NCBI GenBank assembly: GCA_025765595.1
Contig: JAIVFH010000188.1
Location: forward strand, 1-53,833
Length of the DNA stretch: 53,833 bases
Direction: 5' to 3'
Origin: Obelidium mucronatum
Lineage: Eukaryota > Chytridiomycota > Chytridiomycetes > Chytridiales > Chytriomycetaceae
Under the pieces are notes generated by a model that saw only the letters and a list, made by a program, of their open reading frames with translations, was not told the DNA's origin and ran no database searches. Of the stretch, positions 11,196-22,609 are shown piece after piece (positions within the stretch are counted from its first letter, which is position 1; every line of letters begins with the position of its first letter). Made by a program: the position numbers and the translations under genes.

Positions 11196-11592
11196 AGTTT
11201 GGAACGTAGAAATACTTAATTATTATAAAGTTTTTTTTTTTGAAAAAGAAGAGGGGAGAAGATGGACGAATGTTAAAAATATGAAAAAAAAAGATTTCCG
11301 AATTTGATTAGCTTCCCCAGAAATCGCCAAGAGTTATTTATCTTGCAGTTTGAATAGAAGAAGCGCCAAGAGCATATTAATGCCAAGACTGCAGAGGACA
11401 ACTTTCAGACAAACCTTCCCACAAAAAAACAGCCATTCGATAATACAACTTGGGTAGATTTTATTTGGATGGAGGAAATATTCACAATCACACGTCACAG
11501 AAGGCGTCCAGAAAAAAAAAACAAGTTTAAGAAGAAGCAGTAGAAAAAAAGCAACTCTCCAGAAATGGTGCACCCCAAACAACATCCATAAA
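11196..11592. other. Intergenic stretch between convergent genes
   Basis: A/T-rich 3' flanks of the deacetylase and the dehydrogenase. Short poly-T and poly-A runs and no convincing gene are seen. Confidence 0.5.
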
Positions 11593-13961
11593 TTAACGGA
11601 TAGTAGCAGATGAAGAAGAAGCAGAAGACGAGCTTCCACTCATCGCCACATACCCCCAATCCAAAAACCGATCCGGCAACGCCCATCTCAAAACAGAAGT
11701 CGTTTTCGCATCCCACCCAACACGGTACCGCGTCTTTGGAAATGGAGACGTCAAAGCTATGAACAATGGCGCGCGACACGTGTCTGCAACTGCTCGTCAT
11801 TGCTGCAATGTCCCCTTCAGTATTCGTTGGCTCTACAACCCCTAATTCTACAGCACGCTGCAATGCACCAGTTGGTGCCACACTTTGAGCGCGTCTACGC
11901 GGTTTCGCTGGCGCCATGAATCGATCTTCCCGAGAATCAGGAGTGCCTGCTACCGAGGCAGTACTACCACTGCCACTCAAATTCCCAATACTCTTTCGTC
12001 TCTGCGTTGCAGCATCTCTATCCCCCTTTTCACTCTCCCGAACCCGGTCGACTGTCGCTTGATTCACTTCCGCAACTGTATCCATCAATGGGCCGTACAG
12101 CTTTTGAGCCACACGGGCGCGATCCGTTGCGTCCCAGGTTGGGTGGATTCCAACGCTTGGGTTCACACTGAGACTGCTGGTGCTGCTACGGGCACGATCG
12201 AGCCGTGGATCTGTTGTACTAGCACGGCGAAGTGCGCTGGGGTTTGTTGGCTTGTATCCAAGGAGTGGGGTTAATTCGGATCTCAAACTAGAGTTTGTGC
12301 TGAGAGAGGTTGTGGCTCTCTTGGGGGGTTGGACGGGTGCCGCTGGTGCAGCTTGTGTGGGAGAAGGAGGCTTGTAATGGCCGCTGAGACTGGAAAGACT
12401 ACGCCGCTTCGAGGGAAGAGGGATATTGCTGTTTGCGAGCGGAGAAGGGGATGGTGGTGGTGAAGCAAGTCCAGATTGGTAAGGGAATACTTGAGGGCTG
12501 GATGGTCTGTTGTTTTCATCCACGCTACCACTGCCTCGGCGATTTGTAATACCCTTCTTGACGGGGGCCACATAGGTTGCTTCTTCATCTTCGTTAAGGC
12601 TGGGAAGTGATGAAGGTGGTGCACTCATGCGAAGAAGAGATCGGGATTTCGACCTGCTAACGACAGGCATGGATGGAAGTGGCGTGCTCTGATCTTGGCT
12701 TTCATCAGTGGGAGAAGCTGTAGGGTGTCGCGCTTTGTCCAAGCTGAAGCGAATGAACAGGTTCTGCCGAGTCTTTCTTTGGTTTTGGATTCCAAGCTTC
12801 CAGGCTTCCAGGTTCAATGATGGAGACGCTTTTGATAGATGAGTTAAAAAACGAGAGGCACACAGACACTTTCTACAAGTTATACCTGATTCCAAATGAG
12901 TACAATTCTACTCGCAAGCTTTCCGATACAGCAATGAGAGCCACTTTAGACGCAGCATAGGATCCATTGATGGGAGCAGCAGTCACACCGACAGACGAGC
13001 ATACATTGATGATACGGCCCTTTGACTCTCTGAGAAGCGGCAAGAAGCACTTGAGTGACCGCCACTGCGCCCGCAGTGTTTACTTCGTAGCAGCGCATAA
13101 TCTCGCTCAGCGGCACGACTTCCAGGGCGCCAGGCGACTCAGTCCCCTCGCAGTTGATGATTCCAATAAACAGATCCTCGGGCCGCACATCGGGCGGCAC
13201 GACAGCCGGTTTTGTCGAAGTTCACTTTGAGCGGCTCGATCGCCTCCTCGTCGTCCTCGTCGCTGTTGCTCGCCACGACGCTCGCGGCCAGGCGGCTGCG
13301 GCTTGTGCTGCGGCGCTGACTGGGCAGCGCCAAGCCCGCGGCCAGCTTCTCCGCGGCCGTCAGGCGCCGGCCGTCGCGGCGACGCCGAGCGCGGCGCACA
13401 CGGCGGCGTAGGCGGCGCGCAGACTCGCGGCGTCCGTCACGTCGAGCACCAGCGGCACCACGCGCCCCGCAGACGCGTCTCGCTGCGCCTTCGCCGCGAG
13501 CCGCCGCGCGTCGCCCGCCGACGCCACCCCCGCAAACACTGTCAGCCCCAGCGACGCGAGCGTGCGCGCCGCATGCGCCCCCACTCGTCTGGTTGATTAC
13601 GTCAGCAAGCAAGCGAAACAAGAAACACGGCGCACTGCACTCACCCCGACGCGCCAGTCACAAGCACGCTGCCCTTCTCGTGCACTGCAAACTCGAGGTT
13701 GTAGCCAAACACCTTCGATGCCGTCATGGCAAGGCCCGTGTTGACGGTGTACGAGATGTAGTCGGCCACGGCGAGGGGGTCGACGTAGCCATCGGGCCCA
13801 GCGAGTGACAACACTGAAGAGGCAAGTGTGCCACTAGTGGCTGCTGCTTGCGCCGGGGCTTGAACTGCTTCCGGTGCATCAGAATTCGCTGGCTGTATCT
13901 GTGGCGATGGATTGAAGGTGGCGAGACCCTTGTTGATAAAGTCTGTCCAAGAGAAGGACAT
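11593..13961 (-). CDS. Short-chain dehydrogenase/reductase with a long Ser/Pro-rich insertion; several frame breaks
   Basis: Exons about 13961-13645, 13588-12886 and 12828-11593 (introns 56 and 57 nt). Seen: cofactor motif TGASGRVG, an LDVTD strand, IINCEG where NNAG is usual, RIINVCSSVG and the active site YAASK, then the VSIIEPG strand. About 300 low-complexity Ser/Pro/Arg residues follow. The frame then returns to dehydrogenase-like sequence (QKLYGPLMDT, CRHVSRAIVHS, RYRVGWDAK) and ends with a Ser-rich tail. That order matches the BDH/retinol-dehydrogenase branch, which puts the insertion between the last core strand and the C-terminal helices. Frame changes occur near 13388, 13208, 13050, 12700-12800 and 11730. 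Either errors or decay could explain them. The second exon is strongly GC-rich. The upstream gene boundary is uncertain. Confidence 0.6.
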
Positions 13962-14322
13962 GCTTTGTTTTTGGTAAACAAATTTGGGACAACAACGATC
14001 CCATGGGTTATCAGATCTCTGTACTGCACTAGATGGAGGAATAGAGACCATATGATTCCACTCATTCGTTGAAGCAGTCAAACTAGGCTTTGAAGTGATG
14101 GGCTGGTTGGTTTCGTTTTTTTTTTTGGTAGTTGGCGGGCGGCGGCGAAACAGAAACCCGAGAATTTGACGCAAAAATACGTTGTCAACGGGAAATTTAG
14201 CAAACAGAACTGCAGTCTGATAAAAACTAATTCTAAGTCACAATAGTCTCATAATTTACTGACTCCAATTCTTCCAATGTACAATCACAACTCTAAGCAT
14301 TTCCACCATAACTTTAGTCTTT
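13962..14322. other. Intergenic stretch, dehydrogenase promoter side
   Basis: Lies between the 5' end of the dehydrogenase and the 3' end of the next minus-strand gene. It has a T-rich run near 14119-14129. The dehydrogenase frame stays open upstream to 14174, so a longer N-terminus is possible. Nothing else is recognised. Confidence 0.4.
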
Positions 14323-17300
14323 TCACGTATCCAAGTCTTCGAAATGCTCTACAGGAACATTACTAAATTCAGTATTCGTTCCCAAATCCTCATGACCGAC
14401 GCCTCCATCAAGATCTTGGTCCTCATCGATGTCAACTTCTTCCTCCAATTCATTGAAAGGAATATCTCTTGGATTAACCGCATGACTTATCGCATTTCTT
14501 ACTGCGTCTCTCTATTACAAGAAAAAACCATTGAAGAACACATACCCCAAAACAAGCAGAAAAACACAAACATGTCCATCATTAGCATAATCCTCGAGAC
14601 TGTCAGCCTCAAGATCAAATCCAATCGCCTCTAATTTATCTGCAACCGAATTGTCAGGATGGTCGTAGCGGATCTGAACCATGCACGTGGTAAACTCGAA
14701 AACGGTGGAAACCGCGTCGACTTCAGCCTGAGATACAAGGTTCTCTTGAATCAATGGAGCGCATGCTTCTTTTAGATCGCGCAATAGTTGTGTATCTTGA
14801 TTTTGAGCTACTGCTGCTGTTGCTGCTGCTACAGCTGGTACCGCCGGTGCTGGTGCATATTCCACATCGTTCACTGGAGCTTCTACTTCAATTTCTTGCT
14901 CCTCCACCGTGACTTCATCTTCCAGCAAGTCGTCTGGTACCGCAGCGACAGTTGACCCTCTTGTTCAATTATTACATCTGGTGTGTTTTGGTTTTCAGCG
15001 ACTTCTTCAACATCTTGCTCTACTACTGCAACTGAATTTTCTGGCAAGTCCTCATTCGCAAGTACGGCAGCTATGGCAGACGGACCTGCTTACTTGTTCA
15101 GTGGCGACGGGTTCTTTTACGCTTGCACCATTTTCGGGATTTGGCACTTGGCCGTCAATGTCTTGTTCTTCTACTACGGCGACTGGGTCGGCAGTCAAGT
15201 CCTCGGTGGCGCGTACTGCAGCAGTGGCGGATGGAACCGTGGCTTCTTGATCATTGGCTACATCGGGTGCGGTTTGGTTTACAGGTTCATTTCACAGCAG
15301 TTGCATCGATTGCGGGGGTTTGTTGAGCCGAATTACGGGCACTATTTTTTTTAAAGATGATATGAGCGTGGTAACCAATTCGAACACATAAAAGCAATTT
15401 TGTACCGCGCCATAGCCGCAATTTGATTGTTCCCATTGTCCAATTTAGCGGTCAATAATTTCATTGTAGCAAATCGCTCCGCTGCATTTTCTTGGTCTTG
15501 TGGTTCAGGAATGGGAGCCGGTTGAACACCAGTCGCATTAGCAATTTGTTGATCTTGCAACCGCTCTTGCTGTCGCAGGTTTGCCAATTTGCTGTCCAGA
15601 CTATAGAAACAAGACAACAGTTCGTTTTTATACATCAGGAAAAATGAATTTTTTTCACCGTCGATTAAGCTTCTGCTTCCAGTACTTATTTTTATCTTGT
15701 TGGCGTTCTATTCGGAAAGCCAATTCATCAAGATGGTTGGTGTCGGGCATTGGGATATTTGAAAAAGTCTGAATTCCGAGCTCTTCAAGCATCTCATTTT
15801 GCTGCTTTTCGACTTCGAGGAGCTCATCCATGTGACTGTCCATGACAACTTTCCTGGTTAAGAAACAAAAGTTGAATGCGTAAATAGAATCACATAAAAA
15901 TGAACAAAATAAAAGTAAAAAGACAATAGTTACGCGTCTCGCACTTCTGTAACAACTGATTTACCCAGCTCAACAGCAGCTTTCATCTTTGCATTTGTTC
16001 TGATTCTGGCCTGCAAACTGTTACGCTGACCGCGCACATGCAAACTGTCAGAATCAGGGACTCCATAATCCCGCAATTCTTCCTGAATCTTCACTATATC
16101 TGCTCGCATTTCAGCGTATTTTCTATTTACTTTGGAATAATTCCTACCAAAAAAAACGAGATACTAAGATCCTGCACAAAGGATAAACAAAAAAGGGAAT
16201 GTACCATCTCAATTCTGGAGGATTTGCAACGTCTTCAAGTTCGTAGATTCCCTCCAAAAGATGCATTGGCTTACTTTGCTCTGGGGTAAAGTCCCGTAAT
16301 GGTACTCCATTTTCGATTGCTTGTCCACGCAACTTGTTGTAATATGCAGAGGCAACTTCGAAGCTGAAATTCAATGATTAAAAAAATTTTGAGATGCATT
16401 CATTGGAATAAAAAAGAAAAGAAAAAAAAAAACTACTTTGCTGTAGCGCGATTCGAAGAGAGCTCCGCTAGCGATTTGTAAAAATCAATCTTCTTCTCAA
16501 GATATTTTCGTTTCTTGTCGGAACTACAGGCAGCTCGTTACAATATATCTAGATTTAAATTATAGTTGTTTACTTAGTTTCAGCAAGACGACGTTCCAGG
16601 TCAGCGACTTTATGTAAACAACCATTCCGTCGTTGGGATAGCGCCTCCATATTATGGATGGCACGTCGTGCTTCTCTAGCGAATTTTTTGAGTACATTTA
16701 ACTGAGAACAAAAATACGTACGGCGGCCGCGTTTCTTCGATTCGAGTGATACGTTCTGCAACAATGTTGACCATTTCGCCCTTGATGGCGGCAACCTCTT
16801 TTCTGGACTGTTTTCGAATTTCAATCGAAAGGATAGACATTCCCTTTTCAAAAAACAGAAAACTTCACCATTTCTGGGGCAATGTACACCCGATCAAGGT
16901 CCTTGACACGTTGATAGGTTTCCTCCTCCTCTTCAGTCAGGGGTACATCCTCCTCAATGTCCACGCCATTTTCCTCGTCGATTTCCTCGTCCCCAGCATC
17001 CAACCCTAATAATTTCGCCGTAACTGCAGGTTGTAGATCACCCATTGTAATTGACACGATCCCGCCCTGTTCCAAAGTAGACCTCATCTTTGGACCAAGG
17101 ACTCTGTAACCCCTTCCAGTTCCAGCTGGATACCGCAGCTTTCCTTCTGAAGTAATTGAGAAGTCTGGGTCACTGAATGCGATGGGTGTTGGTAAAGTTT
17201 GTTTGCAAAGAGCCAAACCAAATAAACTAAATTATACCCAGCAACAAGGAGGACTCTGTTCTCATTGCGCCCGGCAGCTTGAAAACCGGCGGCTGGATTC

Positions 17301-17338
17301 AAAGCATCGGCATGATGACCGCCTCCTCCGTTCTGCAT
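14323..17338 (-). CDS. Ten-exon coiled-coil protein with acidic repeat tail, function unknown
   Basis: Exons (minus): 17338-17238, 17172-16722, 16675-16574, 16523-16437, 16363-16205, 16143-15934, 15853-15659, 15600-15416, 15341-14572 and 14511-14323; nine GT-AG introns of 46-80 nt. The N-terminus (LRYPAGTGRGYRVLGPKM) precedes an acidic stretch and long helices (VADLERRLAET, KYLEKKIDFYKSLAEL, MDELLEVEKQQNEMLEELG, LANLRQQERLQDQQIA). The last large exon encodes Glu/Asp/Val-rich repeats and ends EHFEDLDT. Frame changes occur near 16850 (an A/T homopolymer) and at about 15290, 15090 and 14960. The build suggests a cytoskeletal or flagellar scaffold, but I recognise no specific family. Confidence 0.6.
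14840..15320 (-). repeat. Acidic peptide repeats inside the coiled-coil gene
   Basis: Three related blocks of roughly 35-45 codons recur: EDLTADPVAVVEEQD, EDLPENSVAVVEQDVEE and DDLLEDEVTVEEQE. They lie in different reading frames as given, so single-base indels separate them. The DNA is visibly repetitive, which favours slippage or assembly error. Confidence 0.6.
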
Positions 17339-17431
17339 GTGTTTTTTTTTTGTGTATGTGAGGCTTGTCTTTTAATTGGGCGGGGGGGAAACTGAACGTC
17401 CCAATTAAAAACCAATTTGAATCACAAAAAA

Positions 17432-19698
17432 ATGACGGAACCGGAACAGCCCCTGCAGCTACACCCCGTATTAAGTATTGGAGAAGAGTACATCTATGAG
17501 CGAATGGCGTACTTGGGTGTGCCGTTCTGTATGGTGGATGCCCGGTTCCGCTACGTCGACTTTGAGGACTGCATGTTTGATCTATCAGCGCAAGAAGCTG
17601 TTGAGCATCGTAATGCGTTGGGTGTGATCAAGACGGTTCTTGAGCAGGAGGCTCCTGTCGAGGAGAAGGTTCCAGTGTTTGACATTGAGAAGCGGGCTAT
17701 CCAAGGTGCGATCGAGTATGATGTATCAAAGTTGCAACCAGATAATTGGTATCTCCAGGGGCTGATTTCGAGGTGAGATCATTGATTGCTCAGTTTTTTT
17801 TTCCATCTTTTGAACTGACAATCCTTTGGTTTGTTGAAATCAAGGGATACAAACCCTTTTATGAACTTGGAACGATACTTTTTATGGTCAATCATTGAAA
17901 TTGATCGAGACCTGTCTTGTCATCTCCAGCGCTTGGAAGACTTTGCGAATCAGTTTGACGTTGCCATAGAAAATCTCAGAATGGCAACCACCCAGAAAGT
18001 CACGCTGAATCGCCGAAGCATTGAACGATTCATCAAGTACTGCGTTGACGTTGGATCAGAGGATGCTTTCGACTCCATCTTGGAGTATCCTCCCTATGCT
18101 GTCAGAACTCAAGTTGCAGGACTTTACAAGAATCCAAGGTTGGGGAAAGACGATGTATTGGAGGAAGCTGTTGAAGCTGTTTCGGATGGATATCTCAAAT
18201 TGGCGAAATTCTTGGAGGATTCTTACTTACCTCATGCTCGTGCGAATGCCGGAATTTATGGTCTTCCAGGATATCAGGAGGTACAAACTTTTGTTTTTCA
18301 TTCTTGTCAAAGGAACAAAATTAATAGATGGATGAAATATATTTAGGCATATCAAGGATATATTCGCGAATACTGTTTTTCCCATGATTCGGCAAGCGAA
18401 ATCCACTCGTTTGGTCTGAACGAAGTCTTCCAAGTCCAAGAACGCATGAAGACCATTATCCAGGATTTAGGACACACTGCAACAATTCAAGACTTTGCTG
18501 CTCGCCTCCGTGATCGAAAGCAATTTCCCCAATTATTTGAAGTCGACGAGACGGCAGTTAATCACAAGTTTCAGGATATTTGTGAAAGGGCGTTTGAAGC
18601 CACAAAGAAATTCACTTTGATGGGCCACAGGTTCCTCATGCCTTTTTTTTAAAAGCGTATCTTTTTATTTTGATGGTTTCTTACTTTATTCTTTCGTTAG
18701 GGTCTTCAATTATGATATGTGCTGCATTCTGGACATCTCACCAGAATTGGATGAATCTTCACCGGTGGCATTTTTGGATTCACATCCAAACAAAATGCGA
18801 GCATTCATCATCAATTGTGAAAAGGGGTTGGAAACGCCAAACCATCAATGGGAAGCGTTGGTTTTGAATCAGGTATGTATTCCAGTCTCTATCGATTTTA
18901 AAGAATGATGATAAATACTTACGTTCGTATTTATTTGGAAAAAACAGCTATACCCTGGAGTTTAGTAAGTAGAAACTTTTTGGCCCCTGCGATCTATTCC
19001 GTTCTCTCTTTTTTTTTCCTCTCAACTCACAATTGTTTTTTTTCCACAGCCATCAATGGGAAAACCTTTCCCAAATCAATCTCGAAAAGCAATTCTCTTA
19101 CTTTGCCTTCCAAAACAACAAATCCCAAGGATGGGCCGAATACGCTGAATCCTGCGGCGAAGAACTCGGTTTCTACAAGGACCCTTTCCAACTCTTTGGA
19201 AAACTCGAACGAGAACTCATCAACTCGATTCTGCTTGTCGTGGATACTGGGTTACACTCGATGGGCTGGTCCTTCGGAAAAGCTGCTGGATACATTAATG
19301 AGAATGCAGCGTTTATTTCAGAAGAAGACGCGTTGGAGTTGGTCTTGCAGTGTTGTGATTCTCCGGGGAAGGCGTTGGGCCCTAAAATGGGGGAGCATCG
19401 GATTCGGAAACTCCGTGCAAAAGTGGAGCAGGAGTTTGATTTGAATGAAACTTTTTGTTTGGCAGAGTATGAAGTTTCAAAGAGGACGGGCTTCAACCAG
19501 GCGGTTCTGGAAACAGAGTTTTTACATGGGGAATCGGTTATGGAGGAATGCATGGAATACACGTTGCGATATTGGCGAGCAAAAGACTGGTCTGGCGATG
19601 GGCCATTGCCAGGAAACCTTGGAACTGCGGCACTGCTGGAACCAATGTATTCGACGGAATACATCAACAGAAGAAAATACGGAGTTAACCAAATTTGA
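17432..19698 (+). CDS. DUF885-family protein, probably lacking its metal-binding motif
   Basis: 632 aa from six exons: 17432-17772, 17845-18280, 18347-18630, 18701-18872, 18948-18964 (only 17 nt) and 19050-19698; every phase agrees. Family landmarks are ANAGIYGLPGY, SEIHSFGLNEV, GWAEYAESCGEELG, VVDTGLHSMGW and SPGKALGPKMG. DUF885 proteins normally carry an HE..PGHH.Q site and an EGW glutamate, as in a metallopeptidase. Here the same places read NQLYPGVYHQ and QGWAEYAE, so the His-Glu pair, one His and the downstream Glu appear replaced. The protein may be a non-catalytic paralogue. The altered site is split over the 17-nt exon, so a splicing error in my model could mimic part of this. No signal peptide is seen. 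The start is ATG 17432. Confidence 0.75.
18948..18964 (+). other. 17-nt microexon of the DUF885 gene
   Basis: Bounded by AACAG and GTAAGT. It encodes LYPGV plus two bases and is required to keep frame between exons 4 and 6. It covers the position of the family's PGHH motif. Confidence 0.7.
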
Positions 19699-19961
19699 AA
19701 ATATAAAGAAGAATAAAAGTATCCATTTAGAGCATTTTGTTTCTCGTTGTTCCAACCTCATTTCCACTATAGAAGTTCAATGGCAAACCTTTTGACCAGA
19801 TACTCAAAACAAATGGAGCCAGAATGAGAGTATGAACCAATTTAGAACATTTTATTATTTGTTGTTCCAAACACATGAGCGATAAGAGACCACTCGGAGA
19901 AAAAAGGAAATAAACAAATATGACAAAAAAGAAAACAAGAGCTTCTCCCTTTTCATCAAAT

Positions 19962-20795
19962 TTACTCCTTTGGAATCTTGGATCCACGCTTGAAACCGGT
20001 ACGTCTGGCGGCAATGAGACCAACCTTTTGACCAGCTGGGGCGTATCTGGAGACAGTAGAAGCGTGACCAATGTGCTGGTGGTTACCTCCTCCGTGTGGG
20101 TGATCAACTGGGTTCATGGCAACACCACGAGTCTTTGGCCAGCAGTTTCTCTTGACCTTGTACTTGTGGTGGGCAGTACCAGCCTTCAACATTGGCTTGT
20201 CAATACGACCACCTCCGGCAACGATACCGATGGAGGCACGGCAAGTAGAAGCAAGGACCTTCTTGGCACCAGATGGGAGCTTAATACGGGTGGTTCCTTC
20301 GTCAGTGTTGTGTCCAATGATGGTGGCGTAGTTTCCAGAAACACGAGCAAGGGATCCACGGTCTCCGATACGGGATTCAACGTTACAGATGATGGTACCT
20401 TCTGGCATGTTTCCGACTGGGAGAACGTTTCCGACGTTGAGGGAAGCTATTTTGACATAAAAAAGGCAGGGTCAACAACCAGGAAATCTCACTTCAAGAA
20501 CAGAAATTAACGCACCCTTCTTTCCGGCGTAGATGAATTGACCAGTGAACAAACCCTCAGTGGCAACGAAGGTCTCTTCTCTGAGCTTGTACTTGTATGG
20601 GTCACGGAAGACAACCTTGGCCAATGGAGCACCTCTTCCTGGGTCGTGGATAATGTCCTTGACGATTCCACGGATGAATCCGTGACGCTCAGCGTAGTCA
20701 AGGGCTCTGAACTTGGCTGGAGCCTTTCTAAGTCTGGTAACAGCCTTGAAGATACCACCAGCACCCTTTCTTTGTGCGCGAATAACACGACCCAT
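19962..20795 (-). CDS. RPL8: 60S ribosomal protein uL2 (RPL2/RPL8)
   Basis: Two exons, 20795-20516 and 20446-19962, separated by a 69-nt intron (GTGCGT...ATAG). Together they give about 254 aa, the normal eukaryotic uL2 length. The N-terminus [14 protein letters not shown] and the conserved [18 protein letters not shown] loop, which contacts the peptidyl-transferase centre of 25S rRNA, are intact. The end [11 protein letters not shown] followed by a basic tail is also typical. There is no frame break. Codons show the strong C-ending preference expected of a highly expressed gene. It converges with the DUF885 gene. Identification is secure. Confidence 0.97.
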
Positions 20796-21313
20796 TCTAG
20801 TGAAGAGTAATTTAATATTAGATCCGAGTGAACGTTGATGGCAGTGGTAGTGAGCAAGAGGTATTTCTGATGAGTTCTTCGTCCTGCTTCTACTACTCCA
20901 ATGCTACGAATTCGTCCAGATCCGCCGAGTGACAGCTTCTTCACGTCTTTTACTCGTAAACAGCCGAGGTCTCTAGTCATTGATGAGCCTTTGGCGATTT
21001 GCGTGTGTTGGGCACTATCATCTCACGATCTCCATCCACTGACGAACTCAACATCAAAGATAGCTCCTGGGTGGCACACTGATGCTATGTGACGGCGCCG
21101 ATGGCTGCTGCGATGGGTTTGTTGGATGGGGATGGATTGGGTGCGGCCGCAGGGCATGTGCTCACTTTGGTGATAATTTGGACTCCTGAAAATTGACCAC
21201 AGTCCACACCACTTGTCTTCGCGCTCGCTTTTCAAGAGACCCCACCAAGATATAGCTCTATGAATATGTTCGTTTTATTATATTCAAAATATGTATTGGT
21301 GCTTTCCAAAGTC
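20796..21313. other. Intergenic/5' leader region upstream of RPL8
   Basis: Holds the RPL8 promoter side and the 3' flank of the NAPE-PLD gene. A minus-strand ATG at 20980 opens a frame that runs past the RPL8 start in another frame; it looks like leader sequence, not a gene. No ribosomal-protein promoter box was recognised with confidence. Confidence 0.4.
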
Positions 21314-22609
21314 TCATCCATTCACAGTCTCTCCAACATCCACAACCAAAAACTCCTCCTCTGAAACACCCTTCTTCCTCAACTCTTCCTTCAAAACTTG
21401 TGGTGGAAGTGTTGGTGCCTCAAACCCAAGCGGAAAAGTACCCCAATGCATAGCAACGCTTTTTTTGCTTCCAAGATCCAAGTGTACATCAACGGCATCT
21501 CCAGGATTGCAATGAATAGGGCTGAATAAATGACGCGGTTCATAGGCTCCAATCGGAAGCGCGGCTAAATCGCAAGGACCAAATCGCGCCTTGACTTCTC
21601 TAAATGAAGGACAAGTGGGTAGTTCTGATTCCTTGTCATCTTCTCCCTCAAACACCGATCGATATCCTGTATCACCACCAAAAAAGAATCGCTTGGATGG
21701 CGTTGCAATATGCCAACTGGACCAAAGAGTTTGATTTCTATCCCAAGCTGTGCGGCTTGAGAAATGTTGACAAGGGGTACACGTGATTTCGAAATTGGCG
21801 GCCGGACTCGATTCAGTCTTCTCTTTCTTGAGAGAGTACGAGTCCCACCAGTCGCATTCAATCACGTTTGTAATTCCGGCATTCACCAGCAGGTCCTTGT
21901 TCCCCAGCGGCACGAAAAAGACAATGTCCTTGTTCCTTGCGTGCAAGTTTTGCATCACGGGCAGATCCAGGTGGTCGTAGTGGTTGTGCGAAACCACGAC
22001 GGCATCGACTCTGAGGTTGTCGAGCTTCTCACTGATGTTTGGCGGCAGCTGGACGACGCGCTTCGGGCCCGCGAACGACAGCGGCGAGCAGCGTTCGGAC
22101 AAACACGGATCGAGGAGGATTGTGGCGCCCGGGAGACTCAGCAGGAAGGCGGCGTGGCCGAGCCACGTCAGCGCCATTCCGTCGCTGCTGCTGGCTGCGC
22201 GGACGAGCGCGCCGAAGTCGACCGGGCGCAGCTTCGGGATCTGTCCGGGCGGCGGCGGCGCTTCGGCGGCAGCGGCGGCTTTCCGGCCCCAGCGCTCGCT
22301 GAATATCTTGCTGCCCATGTCAAAGAACGAACTGGCGACTTCGCGGTACGACGGCCACGGATTCACAAAGCCCTTTCCGCTCTTCAAGTGGTGCGAGCGG
22401 TCTTCCTTTGCCTCGACAGAGTCATGTGTTCGTGTGACAGTGAACTGGCCGAGCGTTGTGCTTGAGCCAAGGGCGATCTTGTTGGCGGACATGGCTGTTG
22501 GTTTTGTGGACAAATTCTGGTACAGGAGATACGAGACGCCTGCGCCAGATGTAATGATCGCAGTTGTCGTTAAAGTCCGGCGAGTGAATACAACAGTGCT
22601 GACTGTCAT
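21314..22609 (-). CDS. NAPEPLD: N-acyl-phosphatidylethanolamine phospholipase D (NAPE-PLD), metallo-beta-lactamase fold
   Basis: 431 aa, intronless. The enzyme class releases N-acylethanolamine from N-acyl-PE at membranes. All zinc-site elements are visible in order: SHNHYDHLD, the later His in TPCQHFSSR, the bridging Asp in FFGGDTGY, and His in SPIHCNPGDA and AMHWGTF. WLGHAAFLL begins the fold. The N-terminus has a hydrophobic segment (about residues 13-31) that may be a membrane anchor or mitochondrial signal. Codons about 95-215 are much more GC-rich than the flanks and encode Ala/Pro runs. The gene is transcribed towards RPL8. Confidence 0.92.
   Translation of the reverse strand: MTVSTVVFTRRTLTTTAIITSGAGVSYLLYQNLSTKPTAMSANKIALGSSTTLGQFTVTRTHDSVEAKEDRSHHLKSGKGFVNPWPSYREVASSFFDMGSKIFSERWGRKAAAAAEAPPPPGQIPKLRPVDFGALVRAASSSDGMALTWLGHAAFLLSLPGATILLDPCLSERCSPLSFAGPKRVVQLPPNISEKLDNLRVDAVVVSHNHYDHLDLPVMQNLHARNKDIVFFVPLGNKDLLVNAGITNVIECDWWDSYSLKKEKTESSPAANFEITCTPCQHFSSRTAWDRNQTLWSSWHIATPSKRFFFGGDTGYRSVFEGEDDKESELPTCPSFREVKARFGPCDLAALPIGAYEPRHLFSPIHCNPGDAVDVHLDLGSKKSVAMHWGTFPLGFEAPTLPPQVLKEELRKKGVSEEEFLVVDVGETVNG

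Noticed and set aside
20507..20980. Minus-strand frame overlapping the RPL8 start
   Set aside because: It runs out of frame through the conserved RPL8 exon; only leader-derived residues precede it.
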